Assembly: GCA_934292725.1 (NCBI GenBank) | Contig: CAKQXY010000016.1 | Location: 1 to 64,000, forward strand | Direction: 5' to 3' | Source of the DNA: an uncultured Lachnospiraceae bacterium | GTDB taxonomy: Bacteria > Bacillota > Clostridia > Lachnospirales > Lachnospiraceae | DNA length: 64,000 bases | Shown here: positions 17,670 through 27,600 of the stretch, piece by piece | How positions within the stretch are numbered: the stretch's first letter is position 1 | How the letters are laid out: each line of letters starts with the position of its first letter | Position numbers and translations under genes: made by a program | The notes under the pieces: generated by a model | What the model was told of the DNA's origin: nothing | What the model saw: only the letters and a program-made list of their open reading frames with translations | The model's database searches: none

Positions 17670-18698
17670 ATGAAAGACAGCTTTTTAATCAAAAAAGGAC
17701 GCTTCACGCCGCTTGCTGTCATTGCCATGATTCTGCTGCCCATCATGACCGGAATTTTATGCATGTGCTTTGGCCGTATGAAGCTGCCCGTCTCCGATGT
17801 CATCGGTTCCATTTGCAGCATCTTTACCGGAGAGATCGACAATCTTCAGACTTACTCGGTTGTCGTAAATTTGAGACTTCCCCGTATCCTTATGGCAATC
17901 ATTGTCGGCGCAGGACTGACCTGCGCCGGGGATACGTTTCAGTCCCTTTTTTCCAATCCACTTGCAACACCAGATATCTTAGGCGTGACGAGCGGCACCT
18001 GTGTCGGCGCGATTTTAGCAATTATCCTGTCCTGCGGCATCTTAGAGACGCAGCTGATCGCACTTATCTTCGGACTGGTATCGGTCTTTTTTACCTTGAA
18101 AATTGCCGGTAAAAATAAGAGTGGCTCAATGGTTTATCTTGTCTTGGCTGGTGTGATTGCCTCCTCGCTCTTTAATGCGATCGGCTCTCTGTTAAAGTAC
18201 ACAGCTGACCCGCAGGATAAGCTGCCGGAAATCACCTACTGGCTGATGGGCAGCTTCACGAGCGCAACCTACAAGAAGCTCATGGTCGGCTCTCCGCTAA
18301 TTCTGATCGGAATTGTCATTATCTTTCTCTTACGTTGGCGACTGAACATTCTGTCTTTAAGCGAGGACGAGGCAAAATCGAGCGGAATCGACATCAAAAA
18401 GACTCGTATGCTGTTTATTCTTGCCTCGACGATTATTACTGCCTCCTGCGTTTCGATGTGTGGACAGGTCGGCTGGATTGGTCTGTTAATTCCGCACTGT
18501 GCCCGAATGCTTGTCGGAAGCAACAACCGCTACGTCATTCCAGTCAGCATCAGTCTTGGTGCATGTTTTATGATTCTAATTGATACCTTATCCAGAACAA
18601 TCAGCGTGATCGAGCTTCCACTGTCGATTCTGACAGCCATTATCGGAGCTCCGGTATTTATCTCGCTGCTTAGCAAGAACAGGAGCAATCTGCGATGA
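17670..18698 (+). CDS. FecCD-family ABC importer permease
   Basis: This 342-residue permease is of the BtuC/FecCD/FhuB type with about nine or ten membrane segments. Diagnostic stretches include LRLPRILMAIIVGAGL and GQVGWIGLLIPHCARML, the latter being the ATPase-contact loop. It starts one base after the binding-protein stop and overlaps the ATPase start by four bases (ATGA), so the three subunits are translationally coupled. It should form a homodimeric channel for iron chelates, haem or cobalamin. Confidence 0.95.
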   Translation: MKDSFLIKKGRFTPLAVIAMILLPIMTGILCMCFGRMKLPVSDVIGSICSIFTGEIDNLQTYSVVVNLRLPRILMAIIVGAGLTCAGDTFQSLFSNPLATPDILGVTSGTCVGAILAIILSCGILETQLIALIFGLVSVFFTLKIAGKNKSGSMVYLVLAGVIASSLFNAIGSLLKYTADPQDKLPEITYWLMGSFTSATYKKLMVGSPLILIGIVIIFLLRWRLNILSLSEDEAKSSGIDIKKTRMLFILASTIITASCVSMCGQVGWIGLLIPHCARMLVGSNNRYVIPVSISLGACFMILIDTLSRTISVIELPLSILTAIIGAPVFISLLSKNRSNLR

Positions 18699-19486
18699 TT
18701 TTAGAAGTACAAAACGGCTGCTTTGGCTATCCAAAGCAAAAGGAAGTCCTGCATGACATCAATATTTCATTAGAGGCAGGACATATCTTGTCGATTCTTG
18801 GGCCAAATGGCATCGGAAAAACAACTCTTTTAAAATGCATGATCGGCCTTCTTTCATGGAGCAGCGGTCATTCGCTTTTAAATGGTCAGTACATTCAGCA
18901 GTTAACGGCTAAGGAAATCTGGAACACGATCTCCTATATTCCGCAGACACACGGCTTTTCTTTCTCATACACTGGTCTGGAAATGGTCATGATGGGCCGA
19001 AGCTCACACCTTGGCCTCTTTGAGCAGCCGGGTACAAAGGAGATTGAGATGGCAGAGGCGATGATGGAAAAGACTGGAATCACGCATCTTTCCTCAAAGG
19101 ATTGTAACCGCATGAGCGGCGGTGAGTTACAGATGGTGCTGATCGCAAGAGCACTGGTCAATGAGCCGAAGCTGATCATTTTGGATGAGCCAGAGACGGG
19201 ACTTGATTTCCACAACCAAATTCTAGTCCTAAATATGGTTGAAAAGCTGGCGCATGAGGACGGCATCAGCGCAATCATGAATACGCACTATCCGACCAAC
19301 GCGATGCGAATTGCGGATGAGGCTTTCATGATGAATCGAAATGGGGATCGTTTCTATGGAAAGGCGACAGATATCTTAAACGAGACGAATATTTCCAAGT
19401 CGTTTGATGTGAATGTGATCGTGGACGAGGTCATGTACCATGATCGCAAACTGAGAAGCATTATTCCAGTGTCGCTTACTGAATAA
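18695..19486 (+). CDS. Iron-chelate/cobalamin-type ABC importer ATPase
   Basis: This 263-residue FepC/BtuD-type ATPase carries Walker A GPNGIGKTT, signature RMSGGELQMVL, Walker B LIILDEPETGLD and the switch His in MNTHY. It powers the adjacent FecCD permease. The start codon overlaps the permease stop. The next gene has its own promoter in the 93-bp gap, so this is probably the last gene of the importer transcript unless readthrough occurs. Confidence 0.95.
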   Translation: MILEVQNGCFGYPKQKEVLHDINISLEAGHILSILGPNGIGKTTLLKCMIGLLSWSSGHSLLNGQYIQQLTAKEIWNTISYIPQTHGFSFSYTGLEMVMMGRSSHLGLFEQPGTKEIEMAEAMMEKTGITHLSSKDCNRMSGGELQMVLIARALVNEPKLIILDEPETGLDFHNQILVLNMVEKLAHEDGISAIMNTHYPTNAMRIADEAFMMNRNGDRFYGKATDILNETNISKSFDVNVIVDEVMYHDRKLRSIIPVSLTE

Positions 19487-19491
19487 AACTC

Positions 19492-19521
19492 TTGCAAGTT
19501 CCAAGACTTATAGGGTACAAT
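19492..19521 (+). promoter_or_regulatory. Promoter of the cupin gene
   Basis: TTGCAA (19492-19497) and TACAAT (19516-19521) are 18 bp apart, just after the ATPase stop. Confidence 0.6.
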
Positions 19522-19579
19522 AATGAATAGTATAAAATTACGATTATGCTGAATAGCAAATAGAAGGGAGTTCACTTTT

Positions 19580-20227
19580 ATGGCTGGCGCATTTATAATA
19601 GAACAGCTGCGTCCAATCAAGGATGGAATGACTATCTCACGCGATGCAAAGATGGGACAGACAACTGCGGTTACATTCTTTTCTCTTGGCAAGGATACGT
19701 CCATCAGTCAGGAGCGCTATGATGTAACATCCATTTACATTGGTGCAAAAGGAACTGCTGATTTTCTTATTGGAGATCGGGCAAAAAAGGAGCCGGTATC
19801 AGACGGTGACTGTCTTATAGTTCCTGGCGGCACCCTCTGCGGTGTTGAAACGACTACTGGAACTGTTTACACAGAAATTATTATGAAAAAGGAGACAACT
19901 ATGAACAGTATTGTAAAATCTGGAGAAGTAATGAAGCTGAAGGACTTAATCTCTTATGAAGAGGGAAGTATTGCAAATCTTGACGTTGTTAGCAACGGCA
20001 CCATGAAGTTTGTGCTGATGGCATTCGACGAGGGAACTGGCCTGACACCACATCGTGCACCAGGCAACGCAATCATCTTCGCACTCGAAGGAAAGGCTAC
20101 TATCGGTTATGAGGGCAAGGATTACACGCTGTCCGCAGGTGAGAATTTCCGTTTTGATAAGAATGGTCTGCACAGCGTTACCGCTCAGGGCAAGTTTAAG
20201 ATGGCTCTGCTGCTCGTACTTGAGTAA
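19580..20227 (+). CDS. Two-domain cupin protein
   Basis: This 215-residue protein has two small beta-barrel cupin domains, about 15-100 and 115-215. The second carries the recognisable metal-site motif TPHRAPGNAIIFALEGKA and the later GLHSV histidine; the first is degenerate (SIYIGAKGTADFLIGD). Related small cupins in Clostridia sit beside anaerobic metabolic or metal genes, but no function is established. AGAAGGGAG precedes the ATG. Its own promoter and a strong terminator make it an independent unit after the metal importer. It might be a metal-dependent sensor or enzyme; this is inference only. Confidence 0.8.
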   Translation: MAGAFIIEQLRPIKDGMTISRDAKMGQTTAVTFFSLGKDTSISQERYDVTSIYIGAKGTADFLIGDRAKKEPVSDGDCLIVPGGTLCGVETTTGTVYTEIIMKKETTMNSIVKSGEVMKLKDLISYEEGSIANLDVVSNGTMKFVLMAFDEGTGLTPHRAPGNAIIFALEGKATIGYEGKDYTLSAGENFRFDKNGLHSVTAQGKFKMALLLVLE

Positions 20228-20249
20228 TCATAAATACGGCTAAAAAAAC

Positions 20250-20283
20250 CTCCCGGAAGAATCTTTCTTCCGAGAGTTTTTTT
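20250..20283. terminator. Terminator after the cupin gene (bidirectional)
   Basis: CTCCCGGAAGA and TCTTCCGAGAG pair into a stem with a small mismatch, followed by T7. A run of A7 lies before it, so it could also serve the minus-strand genes ending at 20335. Confidence 0.9.
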
Positions 20284-20334
20284 GCTGTTGATAGATTATG
20301 GAATTAAGTTTTACTATATATGGTTTTCAAAAAA

Positions 20335-20517
20335 TCATGTCATACTATCAGTATCATTTTCTTTTGTTCCAAAAACATCTTCATAAGTTTCAAATTCAAC
20401 ATTCCCTCTTGCTATTTCTCTAGCATGTTCAAGCATAGCTTTCGCAGCCATTCTTATCTGTTCAGAACTATACTCTTCTTTCTCTATTTGTCTTATTGAA
20501 GAGTTCACATATATCAC
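20335..20517 (-). CDS. Small hypothetical protein (60 aa)
   Basis: The 60-residue frame begins 16 bp after the PL11-like lyase stop, with AGGTGATAT before its ATG. The product is mostly helical and charged (IRQIEKEEYSSEQIRMAAKA, then EHAREIAR) with an acidic C-terminus. It has no signal peptide or membrane segment. I do not recognise a family; the size and charge would suit an antitoxin or a small regulator, but no toxin gene is adjacent. It probably shares the lyase transcript. Confidence 0.5.
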   Translation of the reverse strand: MIYVNSSIRQIEKEEYSSEQIRMAAKAMLEHAREIARGNVEFETYEDVFGTKENDTDSMT

Positions 20518-20533
20518 CTAGCCTTTCACAAAA

Positions 20534-22987
20534 CTACCGTGTAGTCACCGTCGCTGCCAGCGCTGGCAGCACATACTTCCACTCCATATCGCTTGCCAGA
20601 TAAAATTTTGTATAGCACGGCTGGTTGTAGCAGTTATTCTGCCATGCCACGCCGACGCGGTACTGAATGTCATGAAGAAGCGTAAACAATTTATGTGCGG
20701 ACAGATCGGTGTTTGTGTAGATTCGCACTGCACTGCTGTCTTCGAGGCGAAGAATAATCTCGTCACGATAATCGCCAAAAATATCTGCGACAAGGCAAGG
20801 ATTTCCTTTTGTGCCATTGTTTGTGAGCGTTCCCTGCGGGTCAAGCATAATGCCATGTGTGTTATCGTTAATGATACCTGTCTGCTTTTTGCGCTCCATA
20901 TAGTCTACGCCGTCAATGATCTGCGTTGTCATATCAGAAGCCCAGTGGATATTTGCGTTTGTTCCAAGACGCTTTACGTCAAGCTTATTTCCGTTGCAGT
21001 CAAAGGTGTCCTTTACCCACACCTGAAGACCACGCACACCCGGTACGACATCTCCTATCATGCAGCGTCCAAGATCTTCTTCTGCATATTCACCAAAGAA
21101 TACTTTTCCAGTAAGTGCATCGCGAAGCGCAAATCCATACGGTGCTGCCTTTGCACCTTCGAACACATTAAAGATCTGGTAGCCCGGCAAATCTGGATTG
21201 ATTCTTGCGACATGCATTGCATCACCGTGGCCAAGCTTTGCAAGACGTCCATCTGGCAGATGATCATAGCTTGAATATAAAAGACTTCCATCATGGTCAA
21301 TCACAGCTGCACCATAGATAATCTCCTGGCAGCCGTCACCATCCACATCTGCTACTGAAAGGCTGTGATCTCCCTGTCCTGCAAACTTTCCATAAACAGG
21401 ATCTAAGCCCTCTTTTTCGTGTGCATTGTCATTAAATGGATTATTCATTGGCACATGACCAGAATCTGCCATGAATCGTTTTGCAAAGTGACCATCCTTA
21501 AAATCATAAGCTGTCACAGTGCTTCTTGTGTAGTAGCCTCTGCATATGATAACAGATGGATGTTCACCGTCTAAATACGCAACACCAGATAAAAAACGAT
21601 CTACACGGTTGCACGGTTCAATTCTTCTCATTGCATAGTCGCCCCACATCAGGCCATCATCGCCTCTTGGCACTGGAAAATCAATTGTCTCAAGCTCTTT
21701 TCCATCACCGCCAAACATAGTCAGATATTCCGGACCATCATAGATAAAGCCCTCAAATGCTTCAAGATGATTCTTATCGCTTCTTGACGGTGCAAATTCA
21801 TATATAAAGTAAGAAACAAGCTCTTTTGCATCCTCGCGGCTAAGCGGATAATGATACTTAACAGGAATACCAAAGCACTCCTCAAGTGTCGCAGGCCAGC
21901 GTCCAGATACAACCTCCGGGTGACTGCTCCAGCCCATAAACATCTCTACAAGATGCTCTTTATAATCGGCTGCGGTGCATACATAATTGTCCTGATTTGT
22001 CACGCCTTTTTTCACATCGCGCTCTGGAAGTGTAATGTACTCCTCTGCCACTGTGCCGTCTGCTGCAAAGCGTGTCACCTTTGTACCTGGTGCCGTCTTT
22101 ACACACATTTCTGCCTTGCCGTCACCGTCAAAATCGTACACCATAAATTGCGTGTAGTGCGCTCCTGAGCGGATATTTGGTCCCATATCGACACGCCATA
22201 AAATTGTGCCGTCCAGTCGATAGCAGTCAATGTAGCAATTTCCGGTATAACCGCGATGAGAAACATCATGCGCATTTGACGGATCCCACTTTACGATATA
22301 CTCTAACTCGCCGTCTCCGTCTACATCACCTATGCTCATATCATTTGCGCTGTAGGTGTAAGGCTGCCCCTCTGGGAACATCTCACCCTTCGGGGAACGG
22401 CCATCAGCCGGCTTATTCATTGGAATATCAATGTAATTGTTTTCCCATACAAAAACTTTCTTACAACGTTCTCCCTCTTTGCCGTCAATAATCGGTGCAA
22501 CACTATATGTATCCTGCAATGTTCCATCTGTATCAATATAGTTAGTGCTGTCTGTAACGACTGCAATTTTATTTTCGCCGCGGTATACGGCATAATCAGC
22601 ACCTGTAAGTCCTGTATCGCAATAGCCGCGCACCTCGTCAATAAACATACGCCAGCCCACATATACACCTTTGTCTGTCTTAACAGCAACAAGACCTCTA
22701 TTTAATTTTTCAAGCTGCTCATGAAAAACTGCCTTAAGAGGTGTCTCAACAAGATTGCTCATCTCATACTCAGTTCCATCCTTTACAGCTGCTACCTTTA
22801 AATAATGCGGCACATGCGTTGCCTTCTTTAAGACAAAGCTGCACTCTTTTGTATCGCCTACAAGCTGATACTTCATGGTCAAAATGTCTTTATCGGCCCA
22901 GTACACATGATACTTTTCGGCACCCTCTGCCGGTTCCCATGCAATTTCTACGTGGTCATTCCAGACCTGCTTTACTGTCGCGTTCAT
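20534..22987 (-). CDS. Rhamnogalacturonan lyase, PL11-like
   Basis: This 817-residue enzyme resembles YesW/YesX rhamnogalacturonan lyases, which cut rhamnogalacturonan-I backbones by beta-elimination. An N-terminal fibronectin-like module (about 1-85) precedes the PL11 beta-propeller with repeated Asp-rich calcium loops: GDVDGDGELEY, YDFDGDGKAEM and ADVDGDGCQEI. ATG 22987 follows AAGGAGA; the frame is open 19 codons further upstream without support. There is no signal peptide, so it should act in the cytoplasm on imported oligosaccharides, as YesX does. It lies 62 bp after the acetylesterase gene. Confidence 0.92.
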   Translation of the reverse strand: MNATVKQVWNDHVEIAWEPAEGAEKYHVYWADKDILTMKYQLVGDTKECSFVLKKATHVPHYLKVAAVKDGTEYEMSNLVETPLKAVFHEQLEKLNRGLVAVKTDKGVYVGWRMFIDEVRGYCDTGLTGADYAVYRGENKIAVVTDSTNYIDTDGTLQDTYSVAPIIDGKEGERCKKVFVWENNYIDIPMNKPADGRSPKGEMFPEGQPYTYSANDMSIGDVDGDGELEYIVKWDPSNAHDVSHRGYTGNCYIDCYRLDGTILWRVDMGPNIRSGAHYTQFMVYDFDGDGKAEMCVKTAPGTKVTRFAADGTVAEEYITLPERDVKKGVTNQDNYVCTAADYKEHLVEMFMGWSSHPEVVSGRWPATLEECFGIPVKYHYPLSREDAKELVSYFIYEFAPSRSDKNHLEAFEGFIYDGPEYLTMFGGDGKELETIDFPVPRGDDGLMWGDYAMRRIEPCNRVDRFLSGVAYLDGEHPSVIICRGYYTRSTVTAYDFKDGHFAKRFMADSGHVPMNNPFNDNAHEKEGLDPVYGKFAGQGDHSLSVADVDGDGCQEIIYGAAVIDHDGSLLYSSYDHLPDGRLAKLGHGDAMHVARINPDLPGYQIFNVFEGAKAAPYGFALRDALTGKVFFGEYAEEDLGRCMIGDVVPGVRGLQVWVKDTFDCNGNKLDVKRLGTNANIHWASDMTTQIIDGVDYMERKKQTGIINDNTHGIMLDPQGTLTNNGTKGNPCLVADIFGDYRDEIILRLEDSSAVRIYTNTDLSAHKLFTLLHDIQYRVGVAWQNNCYNQPCYTKFYLASDMEWKYVLPALAATVTTR

Positions 22988-23049
22988 AGTTGTCTCCTTT
23001 TTCTTATTCGGGCGAGCGACCCATTTTGTCGCGTCGCCCTTCACAAAAC

Positions 23050-23844
23050 TTATGCCAGCTCTGCTTTCACCTTATCCAGCTTGTCATCACGATCATATGA
23101 ACGAATCAATCCTGCAAGAAGTCCTGCAAATGCCTTTGCACCTGCCTGCTGTAAATGTGCATTGTCCTTTTTTCCGTCTGGATAGCCTTCATATGCTCCC
23201 TGATCCAACCACATAAACAGCTTCTTAGAACCCTCACTTCCAACAGTATTTAAATAATCTGCAGTTGCTTTTCCCAGATCAAGCACAGGAAGATCATACT
23301 TATCCCCCATCTCAAGCATCTTATCACGATACTCTGGAAAGCTTACGCTAAACTTGCCATCTGGCGTATCATCACAATCTCTCATTGCGATTGCTGTCAC
23401 AAGAACTGGCTGTGCGCCGCGCTCCTTTGCTGCATTTATATAGCGAAGCAGATATTCCTCATACTGCTCTGGCGTAACATAACGCTCCTCTTTTTCCTTG
23501 TTTGCATCGTTATGTGCAAACTGCATGAACAGATAGTCACCTGACTTGATCGCCTTTTTTAAATCATCAAGGCGACCCTCATCAAAGTAGCTTCTGCTGC
23601 TTCTTCCTGCCATTGCACGGTTATCAATAAACAGGCCATCTGTCTCATAAATAATCGACTGGTCAAAATCAGAATCACTCTTTTTGCCATAGCCCATCCA
23701 GTCACAGCCATCCTGATTCATCTTTTGTGCTGTCTCTTTAAAATAGGTGTGCAGCATCTGACCCCAGCCAGTAATCGGCTTTACAGGTGTCTTATAGCTT
23801 TGTACGGTAGAATCTCCTGCTAAGTAAATTGTAAATTTTTTCAT
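23050..23844 (-). CDS. Rhamnogalacturonan acetylesterase (SGNH/GDSL family, RhgT/YesT-like)
   Basis: This 264-residue hydrolase removes acetyl groups from rhamnogalacturonan. The nucleophile block reads AGDSTVQSY, followed by ITGWGQML, GRSSRSYFDEGRL, the FAHND block and the catalytic Asp-His in KDNAHLQ. It has no signal peptide, which fits an intracellular role on imported oligosaccharides. GGAG lies seven bases before the ATG. The leader holds a 95-nt multi-stem element and a 68-bp palindromic repeat, so this gene may begin its own transcript with the downstream lyase. Confidence 0.93.
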   Translation of the reverse strand: MKKFTIYLAGDSTVQSYKTPVKPITGWGQMLHTYFKETAQKMNQDGCDWMGYGKKSDSDFDQSIIYETDGLFIDNRAMAGRSSRSYFDEGRLDDLKKAIKSGDYLFMQFAHNDANKEKEERYVTPEQYEEYLLRYINAAKERGAQPVLVTAIAMRDCDDTPDGKFSVSFPEYRDKMLEMGDKYDLPVLDLGKATADYLNTVGSEGSKKLFMWLDQGAYEGYPDGKKDNAHLQQAGAKAFAGLLAGLIRSYDRDDKLDKVKAELA

Positions 23845-23886
23845 TTTTGCGCTCCATTTTTTTTAAATCTCTAAGTTACAGTTCAC

Positions 23887-23981
23887 TGGACACCCATTCG
23901 CAAAACCGCACGTTCCGTGCGTCGTTGCTAACCGCAAACAAGTTTGCGCGCAACTTTGTTTTGTTCATGAACGGGCGTCCA
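23887..23981 (-). ncRNA. Compact multi-stem leader element before the RG acetylesterase gene
   Basis: A 95-nt stretch closes with a 13-bp stem (23969-23981 with 23887-23899) that pairs fully on the minus strand using two G-U pairs; on the plus strand those pairs are A-C mismatches. Inside are AAAAC/GTTTT, a CGCACG/CGTGCG hairpin, and a GTTGC/GCAAC stem capped by a CGCAAAC/GTTTGCG hairpin. It ends 42 nt before the ATG. It matches no riboswitch I know and has no terminator tail. A structured leader or a mobile hairpin element are both possible. Confidence 0.55.
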
Positions 23982-23985
23982 CTTC

Positions 23986-24053
23986 GTCCTGTTGATCTGT
24001 CAAATTTCTATGCAAGCATGAAATTTGTCCAGATCTAACATGACGCGTGAACT
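23986..24053 (-). repeat. 68-bp palindromic repeat, copy 2
   Basis: This is the reverse-oriented copy of 4470-4537, with 64 of 68 positions identical and the inner stems intact. It sits between the nitroreductase stop (24061) and the 95-nt structured element. Confidence 0.85.
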
Positions 24054-24060
24054 GTGCTGA

Positions 24061-24645
24061 TTACAATTCTTTTACAACAACATCCTTCAGGCTTCTCTTT
24101 GGAACATAATGAACCTGATTTTCGTCACGATAATATTTGATATCGTCGTCTTTTACCTCAACCATCTTTACTTCTTCAACTGGAACGCCTAGTGCGATTA
24201 CCATTGAAATTGCATACTTCTCTGGATCTAATCCAAAGATTTCCATAAGCTCAGTGCGCTTGACATTCATTAACATGCAGCCGCCGTAGCCCATATCTCT
24301 TGCGCCAAGGAAAATGGTCTGTGCCACGATTCCTTCGTCGACGGTCAGATTCTTCTGAAGGCTCAAATCACGCAAAATCAGAATATAGCCTGTCGGACGC
24401 TCTCCCTCTACCGGGCCATCCCAGTCACTTAAATAGCCTGCCCATGCCAGATTTTTGTAAATCTCTTCATTTTTCTCTTCATCTGCGCAAAGTGCAAAGC
24501 GGATATACTGACGATTTCCACCGCATGGTGTAATGCGGCCTAACTCAGCTAACTCCTCAAGTTCCTGCATAGTCATTTTTTTACTCTGGTCAAAGCGGCG
24601 GTATGAACGTGCGCCAGCTACCAGATCGTGAAATTTCTTTGTCAT
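24061..24645 (-). CDS. Nitroreductase-family flavoprotein
   Basis: This 194-residue protein is of the FMN-dependent nitroreductase family. The N-terminal RSYRRFDQ motif contacts the FMN phosphate, TPCGGNRQ is the next flavin-binding segment, and GYGGCMLMN lies in the second half. The length is typical. Its ATG overlaps the stop of the GH2 gene by four bases, so the two are translationally coupled. A redox flavoprotein is unusual inside a polysaccharide locus. A role in handling an oxidised or unsaturated product, or in plant phenolic reduction, is possible but unproven. Confidence 0.9.
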   Translation of the reverse strand: MTKKFHDLVAGARSYRRFDQSKKMTMQELEELAELGRITPCGGNRQYIRFALCADEEKNEEIYKNLAWAGYLSDWDGPVEGERPTGYILILRDLSLQKNLTVDEGIVAQTIFLGARDMGYGGCMLMNVKRTELMEIFGLDPEKYAISMVIALGVPVEEVKMVEVKDDDIKYYRDENQVHYVPKRSLKDVVVKEL

Positions 24646-27600
24646 AATTGTTTTTCCTTTCTATTTCTGCATTCCACACGGAACACATTAACTTTATCAT
24701 CATAGTACGCGGTCACACCTTCTATATACGTGATTATCGCGTTAACCTCCATTACAAACTGGCGGCTCTCTGAAATATATGGCTCTCCATCCATCAGATT
24801 TTCCTTGCCATCGACGAGCAAGTGCGTCTGATGAGTCTGCGCAATCACGGTATGACCGCCGCTTGTCAGCGTCAGACGTTCTTTCTTTTGATCATACTCA
24901 TAGTCAAAGACATCGCCCAGCTCACCTTTCATGCGCTCTAAAATACAGATGACTGCACCCCAGATACTTCCATTCTTATTAACAGTACGCACACCTCTTG
25001 TGTCTGGCTCTTGTCCGTTCCAAAGAATCTTGCAGTACTGCTCAGTCTCTGGCACATACTTTGCAAGGTCAGCTGCCGCTACTGCCGGATAATCCTGATT
25101 ATTCGGGGCGATAGTGTCTCCAAGATCTGGATATGATGCATTTAAATATGTGAGTGCTTCATCTTCAAGTACTACTGGTACGGAGTTTAGCTCGACGCTT
25201 ACTGGTGACAATCCTTCCATCGCGGCAGTAACACGAATTGCACCTGCTTTTTTGGTGCTTCTTAGGAATACACGGTTATATCCGCACTCTGCGTACAGAT
25301 AGTTTTTATGGATAACATTATCCTGTTTATTTGGTCCGTTGAAACGGCCGCTGTTATAGCCGCCAAGGAAAATGCCTTCGCCATCTAAAGCAAAGTCGAT
25401 TCGCGCATCACACAGTGGGCATATACGTCCCTCGGTGTCAGTCACGTGCACATCAATAAAAGCCACATCTGCGCCATCGGCAAGAAGCCATTTTGGAGAA
25501 GTCTTTACTGAAAGTTCAAGCTTTGCCGGTTCCCCTGCTGTCTCGATGGTATCTGCAGCAACCTGCTTTTCATCGTAATCATAGGCAATCGCCATCACCT
25601 TTCCCTGTCTTGTGATATCGATATTCGGGAATGCAAACACAAAAGTATCCTGCGGTGTATCGCAGCTTCCAACTAACTCATCATTTACATACAGCTCAAC
25701 CTTTGCAATTGGATCACTTGCAATCACATATACTGTTTTGTGCTTTGGATCGCGGTATCCATACTCGCCTGTCGCCATCCAGAAATTGCCATCGAAAGCC
25801 TTTTCCTCATAGCGATAATTTTTTTCGTCCTGCGGCGGATAATTCCAATGACCTACAATCTTGACTTCTGGCTTTCTTGACTGCATAACACGGAACACAT
25901 CAAAGCTTTGCTTTTTGTTTCGTGCAGCATCCACACGTCCGCTCATACGGCCATTTTCAGAATAAGCCTGTCGTCCATGCTGTGCTGAGTCTGTCCAGCA
26001 AAGTGCAGCACATGCGCTGTACCAGTCATGATGTGATGCACCGCCAATACGGTCATTGAAAAACTCACTGTAGCCCTTTGCATTTGCAAGTGCCAGATCT
26101 TCTGATGTAAGATCATAGAAGTCGCCGCCCGGCTGCTTTCTGCCGCCTTTTCCAAGCCATTTATTTTTATAGTCAAAATCTGGTGGTGTGAAATCATCCC
26201 AGATTCGCCGCGGTGCTTCCTCACGTGAATACTCAGTCTCCGTGATTGGTCCATGCTCTGCTAAAAAGCGTGCTGCATGACGATTTAACATCGTGCCGAC
26301 ATACTCTGATTCAACTAATACCTCTTCAGTATTAATCGTGCGGCAGCCCATGAAACGACCACGTGACGGATCAAGAGCTTCTTTTAGAAGACGCATCTCT
26401 CTCATATGTTCTTTTCCAATTGAATTGTTTCCAGCCTCCCAAAAGACAATGGACGGATGATTTCTAAATGCGATGATGACATCACGCATCAGCTCCACTC
26501 GCTGATCCCACTGTCTTCCAAAGTTCTCTTTTTCCTTGTCGCCTGCTGGCTGTGTACAGATGATACCCTGGCGGTCAAACGCACGAATTTCAGATGGCGC
26601 TGCAGCTACATGCATCCAACGGATGTGATTTGCATTGCTCTCCTTGATCAATCTTGCATCCTCGTCCTTTAACCATTCTGGTGCAATACCAATCGCAGCC
26701 CACTCGTTTGTCGCTCTCTGTGCATAACCGCGCAGCCACACTGGTGCATCGTTTATCATTACACCCTGATCCTTGTCGTAGCCGATCTTGCAAAAGCCAG
26801 TCTCAATCTCCTGCTCATCAAGACACATTATTCCAGCATTTTCATCTGCTGCATCTGCTTTTGCACTATCACAAACTACACAGCCACCAACTGCACAATC
26901 CTTTGTGTACAGACGCACAACAACGCGGTACAGATATGGATCGTCAATGCTCCACAGACGAAGACCTTCGCGCCCCGACTGTGCCTTTACCACGGTGACA
27001 TGCTCGGAGTCGATTCGTGTTGGTGCTGCTTCCTCCTCGTCTGCCGGAACGTAATGACCATTCTCATCCTTCTTGTAAGCATCTTTTGGCACTATGCTAA
27101 GAAAAGATTCTTCCGCTCCCCAAGATGCGATCTCTTGCGGCTTAGACTGAAATGAAAATGCCTTTGTGCCATCATGACGCAGCACATCAACACATATCCA
27201 TGCCACAACTGGCTTTCCAGTCTCGTTTCGCACCTCTGCCTCAACAGTCGTCTTGGCACTTCCCGAAAGCTCCATGCCGTTTTTATCCTTACCAGATTTG
27301 ATCTCGTAATCGCTACCATACACATAGCAGCCCTTCGTGAGCAAGTTGCTGTAAAGCGGAAGTGTCAGATAAACCTGCGGCTTATAATATAATCTAACCG
27401 GACTTGTCAATCCTCCGACAGACGGATTAAAGTCGTTGCAGTTCCAGAAGAAGCCAACTCCCTCTCTATCTTTTGGTACTTCCTCGTCCTGCGGCTGTAA
27501 ATAGCTTCCCGGTTCAACATCTTCTGCATTTGGTGTTTCTGCGATACAAAATGGAATATTTCTTGTCGCAGTGTTGTCTGTTGCAACAGCAATCAGATTT

